Source: DATHZQ01 sp965216945 (GTDB lineage: Bacteria > Actinomycetota > Acidimicrobiia > Spongiisociales > UBA5794). From it: a DNA stretch of 64,000 nucleotides. The position numbers and the translations under genes are program-made. Location: assembly GCA_965216945.1 (NCBI GenBank), contig CBDCGU010000003.1, positions 62,001 through 126,000 on the forward strand, given 5' to 3'. A model generated the notes under the pieces. It worked only from the letters and a program-made list of their open reading frames with translations, was not told the DNA's origin and searched no databases. This document shows, one piece after another, positions 45,295-54,333 of this stretch (position 1 is its first letter; every line of letters starts with the position of its first letter).

Positions 45295-47664
45295 CTATTG
45301 CTGGGCCATGATCCGTGCCATCTCGGCCTCTTCATCCGTAATCAGCTCTCCGGAGAGATCGACGGTGACCGAGCGGATCGTTCCCGTGAACTCGAAGGGC
45401 GACTCGTACACACCCGCGAGCACCGGAGCGCCGCCGTCGTAACCACAGGTGAGACCCTCCAACTCGTAGAAGATCGGAGTGGTGTGCGGTGCGTCCGTTT
45501 GGCCGACGAGGTCCCCGTCGATGTAGAGCTGGAGCCTGCCGGGCGAGCCTTTGCCTGCGGCGAAATCGGGATCACCTGTCGGCTCGAACTCGAACCGCAA
45601 TCTGTGACTGCCCGGGGGGACCGGCTCGCGAGATGAGACTTCGAAGAGGTCTCGCGCCACATAGTTGTGTGCGTAGTGCAGGAGCCCGTCCTTCATGTAG
45701 AGAGCGAACCCACCCGCTGCTCCGCCCTGCGCAAGGAGCACCCCCTCGGCACCACCCTCTGGTATGTCCACGTCTGCCTCGATCGAGTGGGGTCGGTTGA
45801 GCGACGGCGGTGCGGCAAAGGCCGGGACCATGCCGAGGTTCGGGTAATAGGTGAAGCTGGTCCTGGGCCGCGATGTCTGCGGCCGTTCTACGGTCAACCT
45901 CTGCTTGACGCTGCCATCGAGTGGAAGGACCTTGTACTTGCCGGCCTCGACCCACCACAGAGCAACGAGCTGCCGGAGCTTCTCAGGATTCTCGGCGGAC
46001 ACATCCGTCGACTCCGTGGGGTCGGCGGTGATGTCATACAGCTCCCAGTCATTGGCTTCGATCTCGGCGAGCACCTCAGGCGGAGTGGGCGAACCGAACT
46101 CGCGACCCTTCTTTGCTGCTTCGGTGAAGTTGGGTCCGGGCCAGGGGCAAACGGCTCGCCAACCGTCGTGGTCGATCGCCCGATGAGCGAACATCTCGAA
46201 GTACTGGGTGGAGTGCTTCGTCGGCGCTTCGGGATCGTCGAAGGTGTGGGCGAAGCTCACACCTTCGAGTGGACTCTGCGCAACGCCCCGGATGAGTCTG
46301 GGTGCTTCCAGCTCCAGCGATTCGAGAACGGTGGGCACCATGTCGACGGCATGGGCGTATTGATGGCGGACCTCGCCGCGGGCCGCGATGCCTTGCGGCC
46401 AGGCGATGACGAACGGATCGGTGGCTCCTCCCCGATACGTCTCTCGCTTCCACCGCCGGAACGGCGTGTCGCCCGCCCACGTCCAGCCCCAGGCGTAGTG
46501 GTTGTAGCTCGTGGTTCCACCGAGCGTGTCGATCTGTGCGAGGTTGTCCTCGAGGCGTTCCGGAACGTTGTTGAAGAAGAGCATCTCGTTGACCGAGCCG
46601 TGTGGCCCGCCTTCGGCCGATGCTCCGTTGTCGGACAGGATCATGACCAGGGTGTTGTCGAGCTCGCCGATCCGTTCGAGCATGTCGAGTATTCGTCCGA
46701 AGTGGTGGTCCGTGTAGGAGATGAATCCGGCATACACCTCCATCATCCGTGCATAGAGCCGGCGCTCGTCGTCAGACAGGGAGTCCCATTCCGGCACGTC
46801 GGGGTCCCTTACGGGCAACACCGCATGGTCGGGTAGGAGACCGATCTCCTTCTGGCGTTCGAACACCTTCTCCCGATAGGCATCCCAGCCGTCGTCGAAC
46901 CTTCCCGCATAGCGGTCGGCCCATTCCTTCGAGACATGGTGGGGGGCGTGACCTGCGCCCGTTGCGTAATACATGAAGAAGGGCTTCTCTGGAGCGCTCA
47001 CGTGAGCGTTCAGGATCATCGCGATCGCCTGATCGGCCAGGTCGGCCGACAGGTGGTAGCCCTGCTCAGGCAGCGCGGGAGGCTCGATCGACTTGTTGTC
47101 TTCCACCAGCTCCGGGTACCACTGGTTGGTTTCGCCGCCCAGGAACCCGTAATAGCGCTCGAATCCGCGACCGATGGGCCAGCGATGGTACGGCCCGGCC
47201 GCCGTGTTCTCCTCGGAGGGAGACAGGTGCCATTTGCCAACGCAGAAGGTGTTGTAGCCCCGCTCTACCAACATCTCTGACAGCATGCCGTTCTCGAAAG
47301 GCATGCGAGCGTCGTAGCCGGGAAAGCCGGTCGCCGTCTCCATGATGGATGCCACGCCGCTCGAATGGTGGTTGCGTCCGGTGAGGACGCAGGCGCGGGT
47401 GGGCGAGCACAACGCGGTGGTGTGCATGTTTGCGTAGCGGAGCCCCATGCTCGCCACCCGGTCGATGTTCGGCGTGTCGATCATGCCGCCAAAAGCGGAG
47501 AGCTGCCCGTAGCCAACGTCGTCCAGAATGAAGAACAAAACGTTGGGGGCACCCTCGTTGGCCCGAATCGGAGCAGGCCATGCCGGATCGGACTCGTCGG
47601 CCGTGATGCCGATTCTCCCTGGGAACGCCGTACCATGCTCGTACTCGACAACCGCCACCGGCAT
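45295..47664 (-). CDS. Arylsulfatase (type I, formylglycine)
   Basis: A 789-residue type I sulfatase. The formylglycine motif LCSPTRACVLTGR places the modified Cys at residue 86. Metal-binding residues are in FFILDDVGYGQ and MILSDNGASAEGG, with KWHLS and HAPHHVS further active-site parts. The C-terminal 200 residues form a beta-rich domain typical of the long actinobacterial arylsulfatases. No signal peptide is present. The ATG at 47664 touches its own GGGAG; a GTG at 47658 has better spacing. No formylglycine-generating enzyme gene is adjacent. It precedes the zincin gene by 66 bases on the same strand. Confidence 0.9.
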   Translation of the reverse strand: MPVAVVEYEHGTAFPGRIGITADESDPAWPAPIRANEGAPNVLFFILDDVGYGQLSAFGGMIDTPNIDRVASMGLRYANMHTTALCSPTRACVLTGRNHHSSGVASIMETATGFPGYDARMPFENGMLSEMLVERGYNTFCVGKWHLSPSEENTAAGPYHRWPIGRGFERYYGFLGGETNQWYPELVEDNKSIEPPALPEQGYHLSADLADQAIAMILNAHVSAPEKPFFMYYATGAGHAPHHVSKEWADRYAGRFDDGWDAYREKVFERQKEIGLLPDHAVLPVRDPDVPEWDSLSDDERRLYARMMEVYAGFISYTDHHFGRILDMLERIGELDNTLVMILSDNGASAEGGPHGSVNEMLFFNNVPERLEDNLAQIDTLGGTTSYNHYAWGWTWAGDTPFRRWKRETYRGGATDPFVIAWPQGIAARGEVRHQYAHAVDMVPTVLESLELEAPRLIRGVAQSPLEGVSFAHTFDDPEAPTKHSTQYFEMFAHRAIDHDGWRAVCPWPGPNFTEAAKKGREFGSPTPPEVLAEIEANDWELYDITADPTESTDVSAENPEKLRQLVALWWVEAGKYKVLPLDGSVKQRLTVERPQTSRPRTSFTYYPNLGMVPAFAAPPSLNRPHSIEADVDIPEGGAEGVLLAQGGAAGGFALYMKDGLLHYAHNYVARDLFEVSSREPVPPGSHRLRFEFEPTGDPDFAAGKGSPGRLQLYIDGDLVGQTDAPHTTPIFYELEGLTCGYDGGAPVLAGVYESPFEFTGTIRSVTVDLSGELITDEEAEMARIMAQQ

Positions 47665-47808
47665 CTCCCGACTCTCGAACACCGATCGTTGCGGCGTCGC
47701 CGACTCGACGCCACTGCCACACCGCTTCGGATCATAGGGCGGCACACCTGCCTGCGAGCAGTGGCTTCCGCCAACCCGCTCACGAGCGGGTCAGCATCTC
47801 AGGCCAAC

Positions 47809-48170
47809 ATGCAGATACACCGAATCTCTGGCACTCCGCGTTTCAGCGGGGTGTGATGGTGGCGATTGCGTATGAGGGGGCGGTGGGCATCGATCGGGCG
47901 GCGCACCAACTCGCGGGAACAGGCTTCGACTGCTCCGCCGTGCTCGGCGCAGAGCTTCCGCAGCTCCTGACTTGCCTCGGGACCGCGCCGACGTGGGCAA
48001 TCCGGTCTGCCGCGGTCGACGACCTCCTGCTGAAGCGACTGGCGGGCGCCCCGCCGCGCTCGTTGATTGCCGGCGCCGCCCTGGCGCAGGTTCGCCGAGG
48101 AGCACGGGATCCTCCTGATCGGTGAGCCGAGACCCGAGCCGGACCCGGACGCGGCCCTGTCAACGGCACC
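47809..48170 (+). pseudogene. Frameshifted AraC-type regulator relic
   Basis: Pieces in changing frames match the regulator relic at 39.2 kb: TPRFSGV, then GAELPQLL...SAAVDDLLLKRLAGAPPRSLIAGAA, then after one extra C near 48080 WRRFAEEHGILLIGE. As in the other relic, similarity ends where the HTH should begin. At least two frameshifts make this a clear pseudogene. Confidence 0.65.
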
Positions 48171-48302
48171 GGCACGGCCCGACGACACGCACGACGCACA
48201 CATTGCTGCCGACCACATGCCACGCCGACGCCACTACCCCGCGCGGCATTTCGCCGCCAACGGCCACCTGAGGGAGAGCCCCGAACCGCGATTCCCGAGC
48301 CG

Positions 48303-50090
48303 TCAACCTGGCAGGACGCTCCGAATCCAATCCCACGCCCGGACCAACCATCCGATGCAGCCGCTGCGCAGTGGCATGATCCGGGTCGTGATGAATGCGC
48401 TGCCTTCCTCGGGGACCCGCAGCAAATAGAGCCGGTCGGCGACCGGATCGGCCCCACTGATGTCGTCCGCCCACCCGTCGGCACCGCCCTCGTGGCTGAC
48501 GAAGAACCCGAATGGGAGGCCCGGTGCCAACACGGGAATCGCGGCTCCATTCGAGGCCGAATGTGTCCGGCGCCCGGTGTCGTGGTACACGTGGTACCGA
48601 ATCATCGGATACCCGGCTTCCGCCTCGGTGAGCCACGTCGACTGGCGCTCCGATTCTTCGAGCAAGTCTGGGTGGATTCGGGCGAGCACCCTCTCGCTCT
48701 CGAGGCCGGGAGTTCGTGCGAGGTCTCTGCGCGCCTCGACACGCGCTGGCATGTTCCGTTTGTGGACCAGGATGTATGCGTCTCGGGGTTGGCCCGGAAT
48801 CGTACTCTGGCCCAGACCTTCGTTGGAGATCCTGGCTCGCCGCTCGAAGACGGAGGCGCTGACGACATCCATGTTCCGGTAGACCGCAGACGGCTGAAAG
48901 GTCAGTCCTGCGCCCTCGAGCGTCACCAGAACGCACTGGTGCTCCGTCTTGGTTCCGACCGGCTCGAACTGGTTGATGTCGGTCGGGCTTAACTGCCACT
49001 GAAAGCCGATGTTGCCGATTGCGGCTTTGGTCCCGTCGGGAATCACGGCCGAGCTGACGGCAGGATTGCTCCCTGAGGTGGGCGTGATGCGGAGCCACGA
49101 GCCGCCCACGCCGATCTGCGAACCCCAGTCGGCGATCCGGAAGGACGCACTGATCCCCCCGGCGGGGATGTCACCTCCGGTTTGGTTGAGCGGTTGGGCT
49201 CGAAAGGTGTTGACGATGGTGTTGGGCCCGACGATGGGATCCGTGAACTGAATCTCTGACGAAGGCGCGTTCGTGGTTCCCACGTCCGGCGGGGAGATCG
49301 TCACGGTGCCGGTCGTCGGGCATGGCCCGCCCGGTCCGGAGGCGAGCCGCGCCGGCTGCCAGGTGTCGGGATCGGGCACCTCGGGCGTTCCATTGGGTGG
49401 GTAGTCCACCTCGGCGATGCCGGTCGGGTAGACATGAGGAACCACGGGACCGGCCAGGTCGCGCCGAATCTCGAACCACAGTGCGAAGTCGTCGGTGAGA
49501 TCCACTGCGTCCTTGATCCCGGCGGAGCCGATCGGGACTCGCATCTGGACAGCCCACGCCCCCGTGGTCGACAACCAGACGTGCGTGTTCTTCTCCGCCC
49601 AATCCGGAGTGTCGACGTGGGCCCAAGGCGCCAGCGACACCGTCCCCGGACCGCTCGGACCGCTGACGGTCCACGGTGTCATCGACTCGGGTTCGTTGCC
49701 CACCGGGACACCGCCGCCTTGCAGGAACGGCTGTATCTCGAGTATCAGTGGATCTTGATCCGTGTTACTTCTTCTGAAACCGATCCAGAGTCGGTCCGCC
49801 CCCGCATCGCCGCCGTCGACCCTGACCCACCATGACAGGTAGAGGGCGAGAACGGCGCCCTCATTGCGAACGCATGCCCGGAACACTGCCTCGGGCATAC
49901 CGCCGGGTGAGGCCGGGAACCCGACGCTGACAGCGGTGCGCCAGCGGGGATCGTCGAGGCCGGGTGGGTCCGACTGAGAGGGCGCGCCGCGTGGCCACAC
50001 CTCGTTCCCCGTGACCGGCAGCAACTCCGGCCAGGTTGGAGGCTGGGGCAGCCCGGGGACGCCACCTGCTAGGGGCATGCAGATCGTCAC
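48303..50090 (-). CDS. Beta-rich protein of unknown function, partner of the TIR-WD40 gene
   Basis: A 595-residue protein with no signal peptide. Residues 30-210 resemble a CBM9/DOMON-like sandwich (WRTAVSVGF, FRACVRNEG, ALYLSWWVRVDG, DRLWIGFRRSN, WAVQMRVPIG). Residues 270-400 look like an Ig-like or choice-of-anchor domain beginning TVTISPPDVGTTNAPSS. The C-terminal part is hydrophilic and ends in a short hydrophobic IGWLVRAWDWI stretch. I recognise no catalytic site. It starts 36 bases after the TIR-WD40 stop, so the two are almost certainly co-transcribed and may work together. Confidence 0.65.
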   Translation of the reverse strand: MTICMPLAGGVPGLPQPPTWPELLPVTGNEVWPRGAPSQSDPPGLDDPRWRTAVSVGFPASPGGMPEAVFRACVRNEGAVLALYLSWWVRVDGGDAGADRLWIGFRRSNTDQDPLILEIQPFLQGGGVPVGNEPESMTPWTVSGPSGPGTVSLAPWAHVDTPDWAEKNTHVWLSTTGAWAVQMRVPIGSAGIKDAVDLTDDFALWFEIRRDLAGPVVPHVYPTGIAEVDYPPNGTPEVPDPDTWQPARLASGPGGPCPTTGTVTISPPDVGTTNAPSSEIQFTDPIVGPNTIVNTFRAQPLNQTGGDIPAGGISASFRIADWGSQIGVGGSWLRITPTSGSNPAVSSAVIPDGTKAAIGNIGFQWQLSPTDINQFEPVGTKTEHQCVLVTLEGAGLTFQPSAVYRNMDVVSASVFERRARISNEGLGQSTIPGQPRDAYILVHKRNMPARVEARRDLARTPGLESERVLARIHPDLLEESERQSTWLTEAEAGYPMIRYHVYHDTGRRTHSASNGAAIPVLAPGLPFGFFVSHEGGADGWADDISGADPVADRLYLLRVPEEGSAFITTRIMPLRSGCIGWLVRAWDWIRSVLPG

Positions 50091-50126
50091 TGGACCTCTC
50101 CTTTCGCTGATCCCGAAGTCCGGCGA

Positions 50127-53100
50127 CTACTTCGCACACACGTCCAGCTGGAATCTCAGGCACTCGTCCCGTGAAAAGCCGCGTGCGCCGACGCGCCGAG
50201 CCGCCTCCTCCTGGGCAGCATCGACGTCGAAGGTCTCCCAGAGTCGGGCGGTCCCGTCCGTGTCTGATGCGAGAATCATCGAACCGGCTGCGTTGAACTG
50301 CGCTGAGATCACGTCGTCCCGGTGACCGACCAGAATGGCAAGCAGCGTTCCGTCTGGCGCCCACACCCGAACGGTGTCGTCCCGACCTGCCGTGACGATG
50401 CGCGATCCGTCCTCGCTGTACCGGGCGACCAGTACATCGCTCGTGTGACCACCGAGGGTCACCACCAGCTCCCCAGCACTGTTCCATAGCCGTGCGGTGT
50501 TGTCATCGCTCGCTGTGACGATCGTGGAGCCATCGGGGCTGAAATCGGCCGATCGGACCGCATCGGTGTGCCCGCCGACGAGGGCAAGCAGAGTGCCGTC
50601 GGCATCCCATACGCGCCCCGTCTTGTCGATGCTCGTAGTCACCAATCGTTCGCCGTCCCGGCTGAACCTCATTGACGTGATCAAGGAGCTGTGCCCATCG
50701 AGCTGCGCAATCATGTTTCCGTTCGGGCTCCAGATGCGGCCGACGCCGCCAACGTCGAAGGTCACCACGTCGCCGCGATTGGGGATGAAAGCTACGACCA
50801 CGACGTCGTTGTCGTGCTGTAGGGTCACGGGCGGGTTGCCATCGAGATCCCAGATACGAGCTGTGTCGTCGAGGCTTGCGGAGACGAGCTGGCGGCCGTC
50901 GGAGCTGAAACTCACCGACACCGCTGCCTCCGCGTGCGTGCCCAGCAATCTGCGCTCGGATCCATCCAGATTCCACAGGCGCACGTCGCCGTCACCCGCA
51001 GCCGTTGCGAACACTGCACCGTCAGGACCGAATCGCGCCGCTCTCACGTCGGTGCCGGCTTTTGGAAGCTCGACACGCATCGATCCATCCGCTGCGTTCC
51101 ACAACCGAACGAACTCTCCGGCACCGGTGAGGACGGTGGCACCGTCCGGGCTCAGCTCCGCAACACCGACGATCTCGTCTCCGGCCGGTAGGACGGATCG
51201 CAGCCCCTGCTGCGGGTCCCACATGCGAGCCGTCCAGTCCGAGCTCGCCGTGACGACCATGCTCCCGTCCCGGCTGAAATGCGCACTCTCGACGCTGCCT
51301 ACGTGGGTGAATGTGGTTACGGCGACGTAGTGCACCGCAGTAGGAGCACCAGCCCGCTCCCACACCCGTGACGTCCCGTCCGAGCTGGCAGTGAGGATCA
51401 GGTCTCCATCGGGGCTGAACTCGGCGGAGCGAACGAGTGAGGAATGCCCGGAGAGTACGGATTGGAGCGCCTCGTCGGAGACTCTCCAGACGTGTGCATT
51501 CGAGCCGCTCGCCGTGACCACGAGCGAGGCGTCATGATTGAAGCGCGCCGTCAACACGGCGGCGCTGTGCCCGTCGAACTCCGCAACGAGCACACCGTCG
51601 ATGCCCCACACTCGAGCGGCGCGGTCGAGACCGGCGGTCACGATGTGAGTCCCCGTCGGGCTGAAGCGTGCCGACAGCACGCCCCCCGGGTGGCCCGGCA
51701 GGGTATGGAGCTTGGTGCCGGCAGTGCTCCAGATGCGCGCCGAACCATCCACGCTCGCCGTAACGACGCGGTCACTCGTGGCGTTGAACTCCGCAGAGAG
51801 CACATCACTGGTGTGGCCGATGAGTTGCGCAGTCTGTGCACCGGCGCGATTCCAAATGCGGGCCGTGCCGTCCGAGCTGGCCGTCACGATGTGCTGACCA
51901 TCGGGGCTGAACGAAGCAGCCTGCACGTCGTCGTCGTGGGGTAGCACCGCGACCTCATCCCCGGCAAGGTTCCACAGCACTGCAGCGCCACCACTCACGG
52001 TGACGATCAGCTGACCATCAGGGCTGAAGCCGGCGGTGCGAACATCGGCGTCGTTTTCGAGCACGGCCAAGGCATTGCCTGCCCGGTCCCAGAGACGAGC
52101 CGTGCCGTCGGCGCTGGCCGTCACGATCTGCGTGCCGTCGCGGTTGAAGACTCCTGAGTGCACATGGCCCCGATGTCCCCTGAGATCGCCTCGCCAGGGT
52201 GTCGACAGGGCGCCGTACAGTGCTGCATAGGCACTAGACGTGACCAGTCGGGTGGATGCCGGGGTGATGGCATCGAATCCTGAAGTGGCATTCGCGGATT
52301 CGAGCGCAAGCAGCATCGCCAAGCCCGGATCAGTCGCAAGCACCCCCTGCGACGCCGATGCGAGCCGAACCGAGTCAGCAATGGCCAGCTGGCGCGCCGC
52401 CTCCTGCTCGGCCAGCGCCTGCTGCTCGACCGCGACCCGCCGGTCAGTCTCAGCCTGCGCCGCCGCAGCTTCCGCGGCCTCGGCTGCGACCTCGGCTTCG
52501 GCCTGACGCGTCTCAGCTGCTCGACGCGCCTCCTCGGCAACCTCCTGCGCCACCTTCGCCGCAGCAGCCGCAGCCTCCGCCTCGGCTTGGAGCTCCCGGG
52601 CCGCGGCCGCGGCCGCCTCGGCGTCGGCCCGAGCCGACTCTGCCGCTGCACGTGCCTCGTTGGCCAGGGCGGCATCCGCCTCGGCGTCGGCCTGGAGCGC
52701 CTCCGCCTCGGCTTGCCGCTCGACCGCCAGCGCTTCCCGTCGCTGCGCCTCCACCGCAGCAGCATCCGCAGCGGCGGCTGCTTCCTCGGCGAGTCGCTGC
52801 GCCTCGACAGCTCTCCGCTGCAGCTCTTCGGCAGCAACTGCGGCTTCGAGAGCGACCGCTTCCCGCACTTCAGCTTCGTCAGCAGCTCGATTCGCAGTGA
52901 ACCACCCAAAAACTCCAAGCCCGGTCAGCAGGACGAGTATCAACGCTCCGAGCACCAAGCTTCCCGTCAATACTCGTGCCCGAGTGCGCATGGCGATCAA
53001 TTCGCCGATCAGCTCGTCCTTGGGCTGCCCTTTGATGGCCGCCGCAATCTCGGCTACGCCGTTTTGCCACCGCTCGTTTGTGAGCACGCGACTCGATGCA

Positions 53101-53540
53101 TCCTCGGCCGCCCAGCGAAGGTCCACGGCCAAAGGCTCGGCCACCGCTCCGCGCAAAGCCGGTGGCACGTGGGCACCGTCCCATTCGAACGCCGACAAGT
53201 CGGGGGACGCGGCGCCGGGCTCTCCCCAGCGGGTGATGACGAACGTCATGGCGGCGGCATCACGGTTGGCCAGCCAATACTCGACCTCGGCATCTATCCA
53301 CGGGGATGACGCGGCCTCCGGCGACAGCAGGAGCACGAAGTGATGTGACTGGTCGAGTGCCGTGTGGATGGTGTCGCTCAGGTCGGTGCTCGCCGCAAAC
53401 GCCGTGGTGTCGCGCATCAACCGGAGGAACGGCCGTCGCCGATACCAGGGTTTGCTGAAGCGTTGCAGACTGCTCTGTAAATCGGCGGCCAAGTCCGCAT
53501 CAGACAGATGGCTATAGGAGATGAAGGCGTCGTACGCCAT
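50127..53540 (-). CDS. TIR / transmembrane / coiled-coil / 16x WD40 protein
   Basis: A 1137-residue protein. Residues 1-140 are a TIR domain (AYDAFISYSH, LLLSPEAASSPWIDAEVEYW, with Glu in the NADase position). One transmembrane helix lies at about 193-217. Residues 220-400 form an Ala/Glu/Arg-rich coiled coil, and residues 440-1130 contain 16 WD40 repeats ending in ARLWD, ARIWN or VRVWA. No STAND or NACHT ATPase lies between. TIR domains signal or degrade NAD in immunity; the WD40 array probably senses a ligand. The ATG at 53540 places the TIR domain at the N-terminus; a GTG at 53603 is an alternative. Confidence 0.85.
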   Translation of the reverse strand: MAYDAFISYSHLSDADLAADLQSSLQRFSKPWYRRRPFLRLMRDTTAFAASTDLSDTIHTALDQSHHFVLLLSPEAASSPWIDAEVEYWLANRDAAAMTFVITRWGEPGAASPDLSAFEWDGAHVPPALRGAVAEPLAVDLRWAAEDASSRVLTNERWQNGVAEIAAAIKGQPKDELIGELIAMRTRARVLTGSLVLGALILVLLTGLGVFGWFTANRAADEAEVREAVALEAAVAAEELQRRAVEAQRLAEEAAAAADAAAVEAQRREALAVERQAEAEALQADAEADAALANEARAAAESARADAEAAAAAARELQAEAEAAAAAAKVAQEVAEEARRAAETRQAEAEVAAEAAEAAAAQAETDRRVAVEQQALAEQEAARQLAIADSVRLASASQGVLATDPGLAMLLALESANATSGFDAITPASTRLVTSSAYAALYGALSTPWRGDLRGHRGHVHSGVFNRDGTQIVTASADGTARLWDRAGNALAVLENDADVRTAGFSPDGQLIVTVSGGAAVLWNLAGDEVAVLPHDDDVQAASFSPDGQHIVTASSDGTARIWNRAGAQTAQLIGHTSDVLSAEFNATSDRVVTASVDGSARIWSTAGTKLHTLPGHPGGVLSARFSPTGTHIVTAGLDRAARVWGIDGVLVAEFDGHSAAVLTARFNHDASLVVTASGSNAHVWRVSDEALQSVLSGHSSLVRSAEFSPDGDLILTASSDGTSRVWERAGAPTAVHYVAVTTFTHVGSVESAHFSRDGSMVVTASSDWTARMWDPQQGLRSVLPAGDEIVGVAELSPDGATVLTGAGEFVRLWNAADGSMRVELPKAGTDVRAARFGPDGAVFATAAGDGDVRLWNLDGSERRLLGTHAEAAVSVSFSSDGRQLVSASLDDTARIWDLDGNPPVTLQHDNDVVVVAFIPNRGDVVTFDVGGVGRIWSPNGNMIAQLDGHSSLITSMRFSRDGERLVTTSIDKTGRVWDADGTLLALVGGHTDAVRSADFSPDGSTIVTASDDNTARLWNSAGELVVTLGGHTSDVLVARYSEDGSRIVTAGRDDTVRVWAPDGTLLAILVGHRDDVISAQFNAAGSMILASDTDGTARLWETFDVDAAQEEAARRVGARGFSRDECLRFQLDVCAK

Positions 53541-53731
53541 CTTCGTTCCGATCGAGTCGCGCGTCTCATCGGAGTAGAGCAAGGACGAGGCTAGCGAATA
53601 CACGAAATGTCACCTAGGACCTATGTCCGGCAAGGGGGCGCTTCGGAATCGAGCGGGGTGTGGGGGTGTTCGGTCGGTGACAGGGGCCCTGCGAGTCTGA
53701 GGTGTTCTACGCCTTCAGATCGGAGAGCCCT

Positions 53732-53990
53732 GTGGAGACGAACCCTATCGCTGTGTGTGAGCTGCTTGTCGGACTCCCTGACGTCAACGTGCTCGGAGTT
53801 GTTGATATCGATGACGAGCCGCTGCGGGTCATGTCGAGGCTCGGGTCGAGCGGGCTCGCTGTGTCGAATGTGCTGCAGCGGCACTGGTGAAGGAACGACC
53901 TGCGGTTGAGTTGGTGGATCTGCCGCTGGTCGGCCGACCGGCCAGGTTGGTGTGGCGCAAGCATCGCTGGGAATGCCAATCCGATGCAGA
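53732..53990 (+). pseudogene. ISL3-family transposase remnant (N-terminus)
   Basis: A GTG-led frame (LLVGLPDVNVLGVVDIDDEPLRV) resembles the start of ISL3 transposases. After a frameshift near 53850 the expected zinc-finger end and following strand reappear in another frame (CVECAAAALVKERPAVELVDLP, then PARLVWRKHRWEC). The remaining 300 or more residues are absent. It is a decayed insertion-sequence fragment at the left edge of the accretion zone. Confidence 0.7.
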
Positions 53991-54081
53991 GAATCACTCA
54001 GGAACCACTGAGGGTCCGGCTCGGTGTCGGAGCTAGGTCTCTAATACTCCGCAACGCCTCTTGATACAAGGACTTCGGGCG

Positions 54082-54133
54082 GGTGGGCGTTGACGGGCTC
54101 GAACCGCCGACCTCTTCCTTGTAAGGGAAGATC
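54082..54133 (-). repeat. tRNA-Val(UAC) 3' half, left attachment-site copy
   Basis: Read on the minus strand, these 52 bases form the anticodon stem-loop (CTTCC-CTTACAA-GGAAG, anticodon TAC), the variable loop, the T-arm and the 3' acceptor strand with discriminator A and CC. No D-arm or 5' acceptor strand precedes it. It is identical to 62122-62173. A tRNA 3' half is the usual integration target duplicated by tyrosine recombinases, so this is read as an att scar. Confidence 0.85.
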
Positions 54134-54242
54134 AGGGGTTTCAGGCATCTCGGCGTTGGCTGGCCAATCGGCCGATTTCCCTTGTAGCACGGGGGTTTTC
54201 GGCGCGTGCTACCTTTCGTCGTCGTGTGTTGGTTTTCGTCGT

Positions 54243-54277
54243 TTCGCGGACCACGCGCGGACCAGACGCGGACCAAG
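54243..54277. repeat. Triplicated 11-bp repeat, left copy
   Basis: On the minus strand TGGTCCGCG occurs three times at 11-base steps. The 35-bp block is identical to 62284-62318 and lies about 110 bases 5' of the tRNA fragment in both places. Even spacing by one helical turn suggests protein-binding sites such as integrase arm sites. Confidence 0.7.
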
Positions 54278-54333
54278 ACCGGTGTCGGCTCGCCGGTGGT
54301 TCCGGCAAATCTGTATTGGGCCTCGCTCGGCCG

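Noticed and set aside
50497..51330. Plus-strand frames opposite the WD40 repeats
   Set aside because: Repeated Ser/Arg-rich translations are shadows of the repeated WD40 coding sequence.
54082..54160. A complete tRNA gene
   Set aside because: Only the anticodon arm, T-arm and 3' acceptor are present; no D-arm or 5' acceptor strand can be formed with the upstream bases. The same holds at 62122.
53998..54276. A small minus-strand protein containing PYKEEVGGSSPSTPT
   Set aside because: That peptide is the well-known translation of a tRNA 3' half and not a real product.
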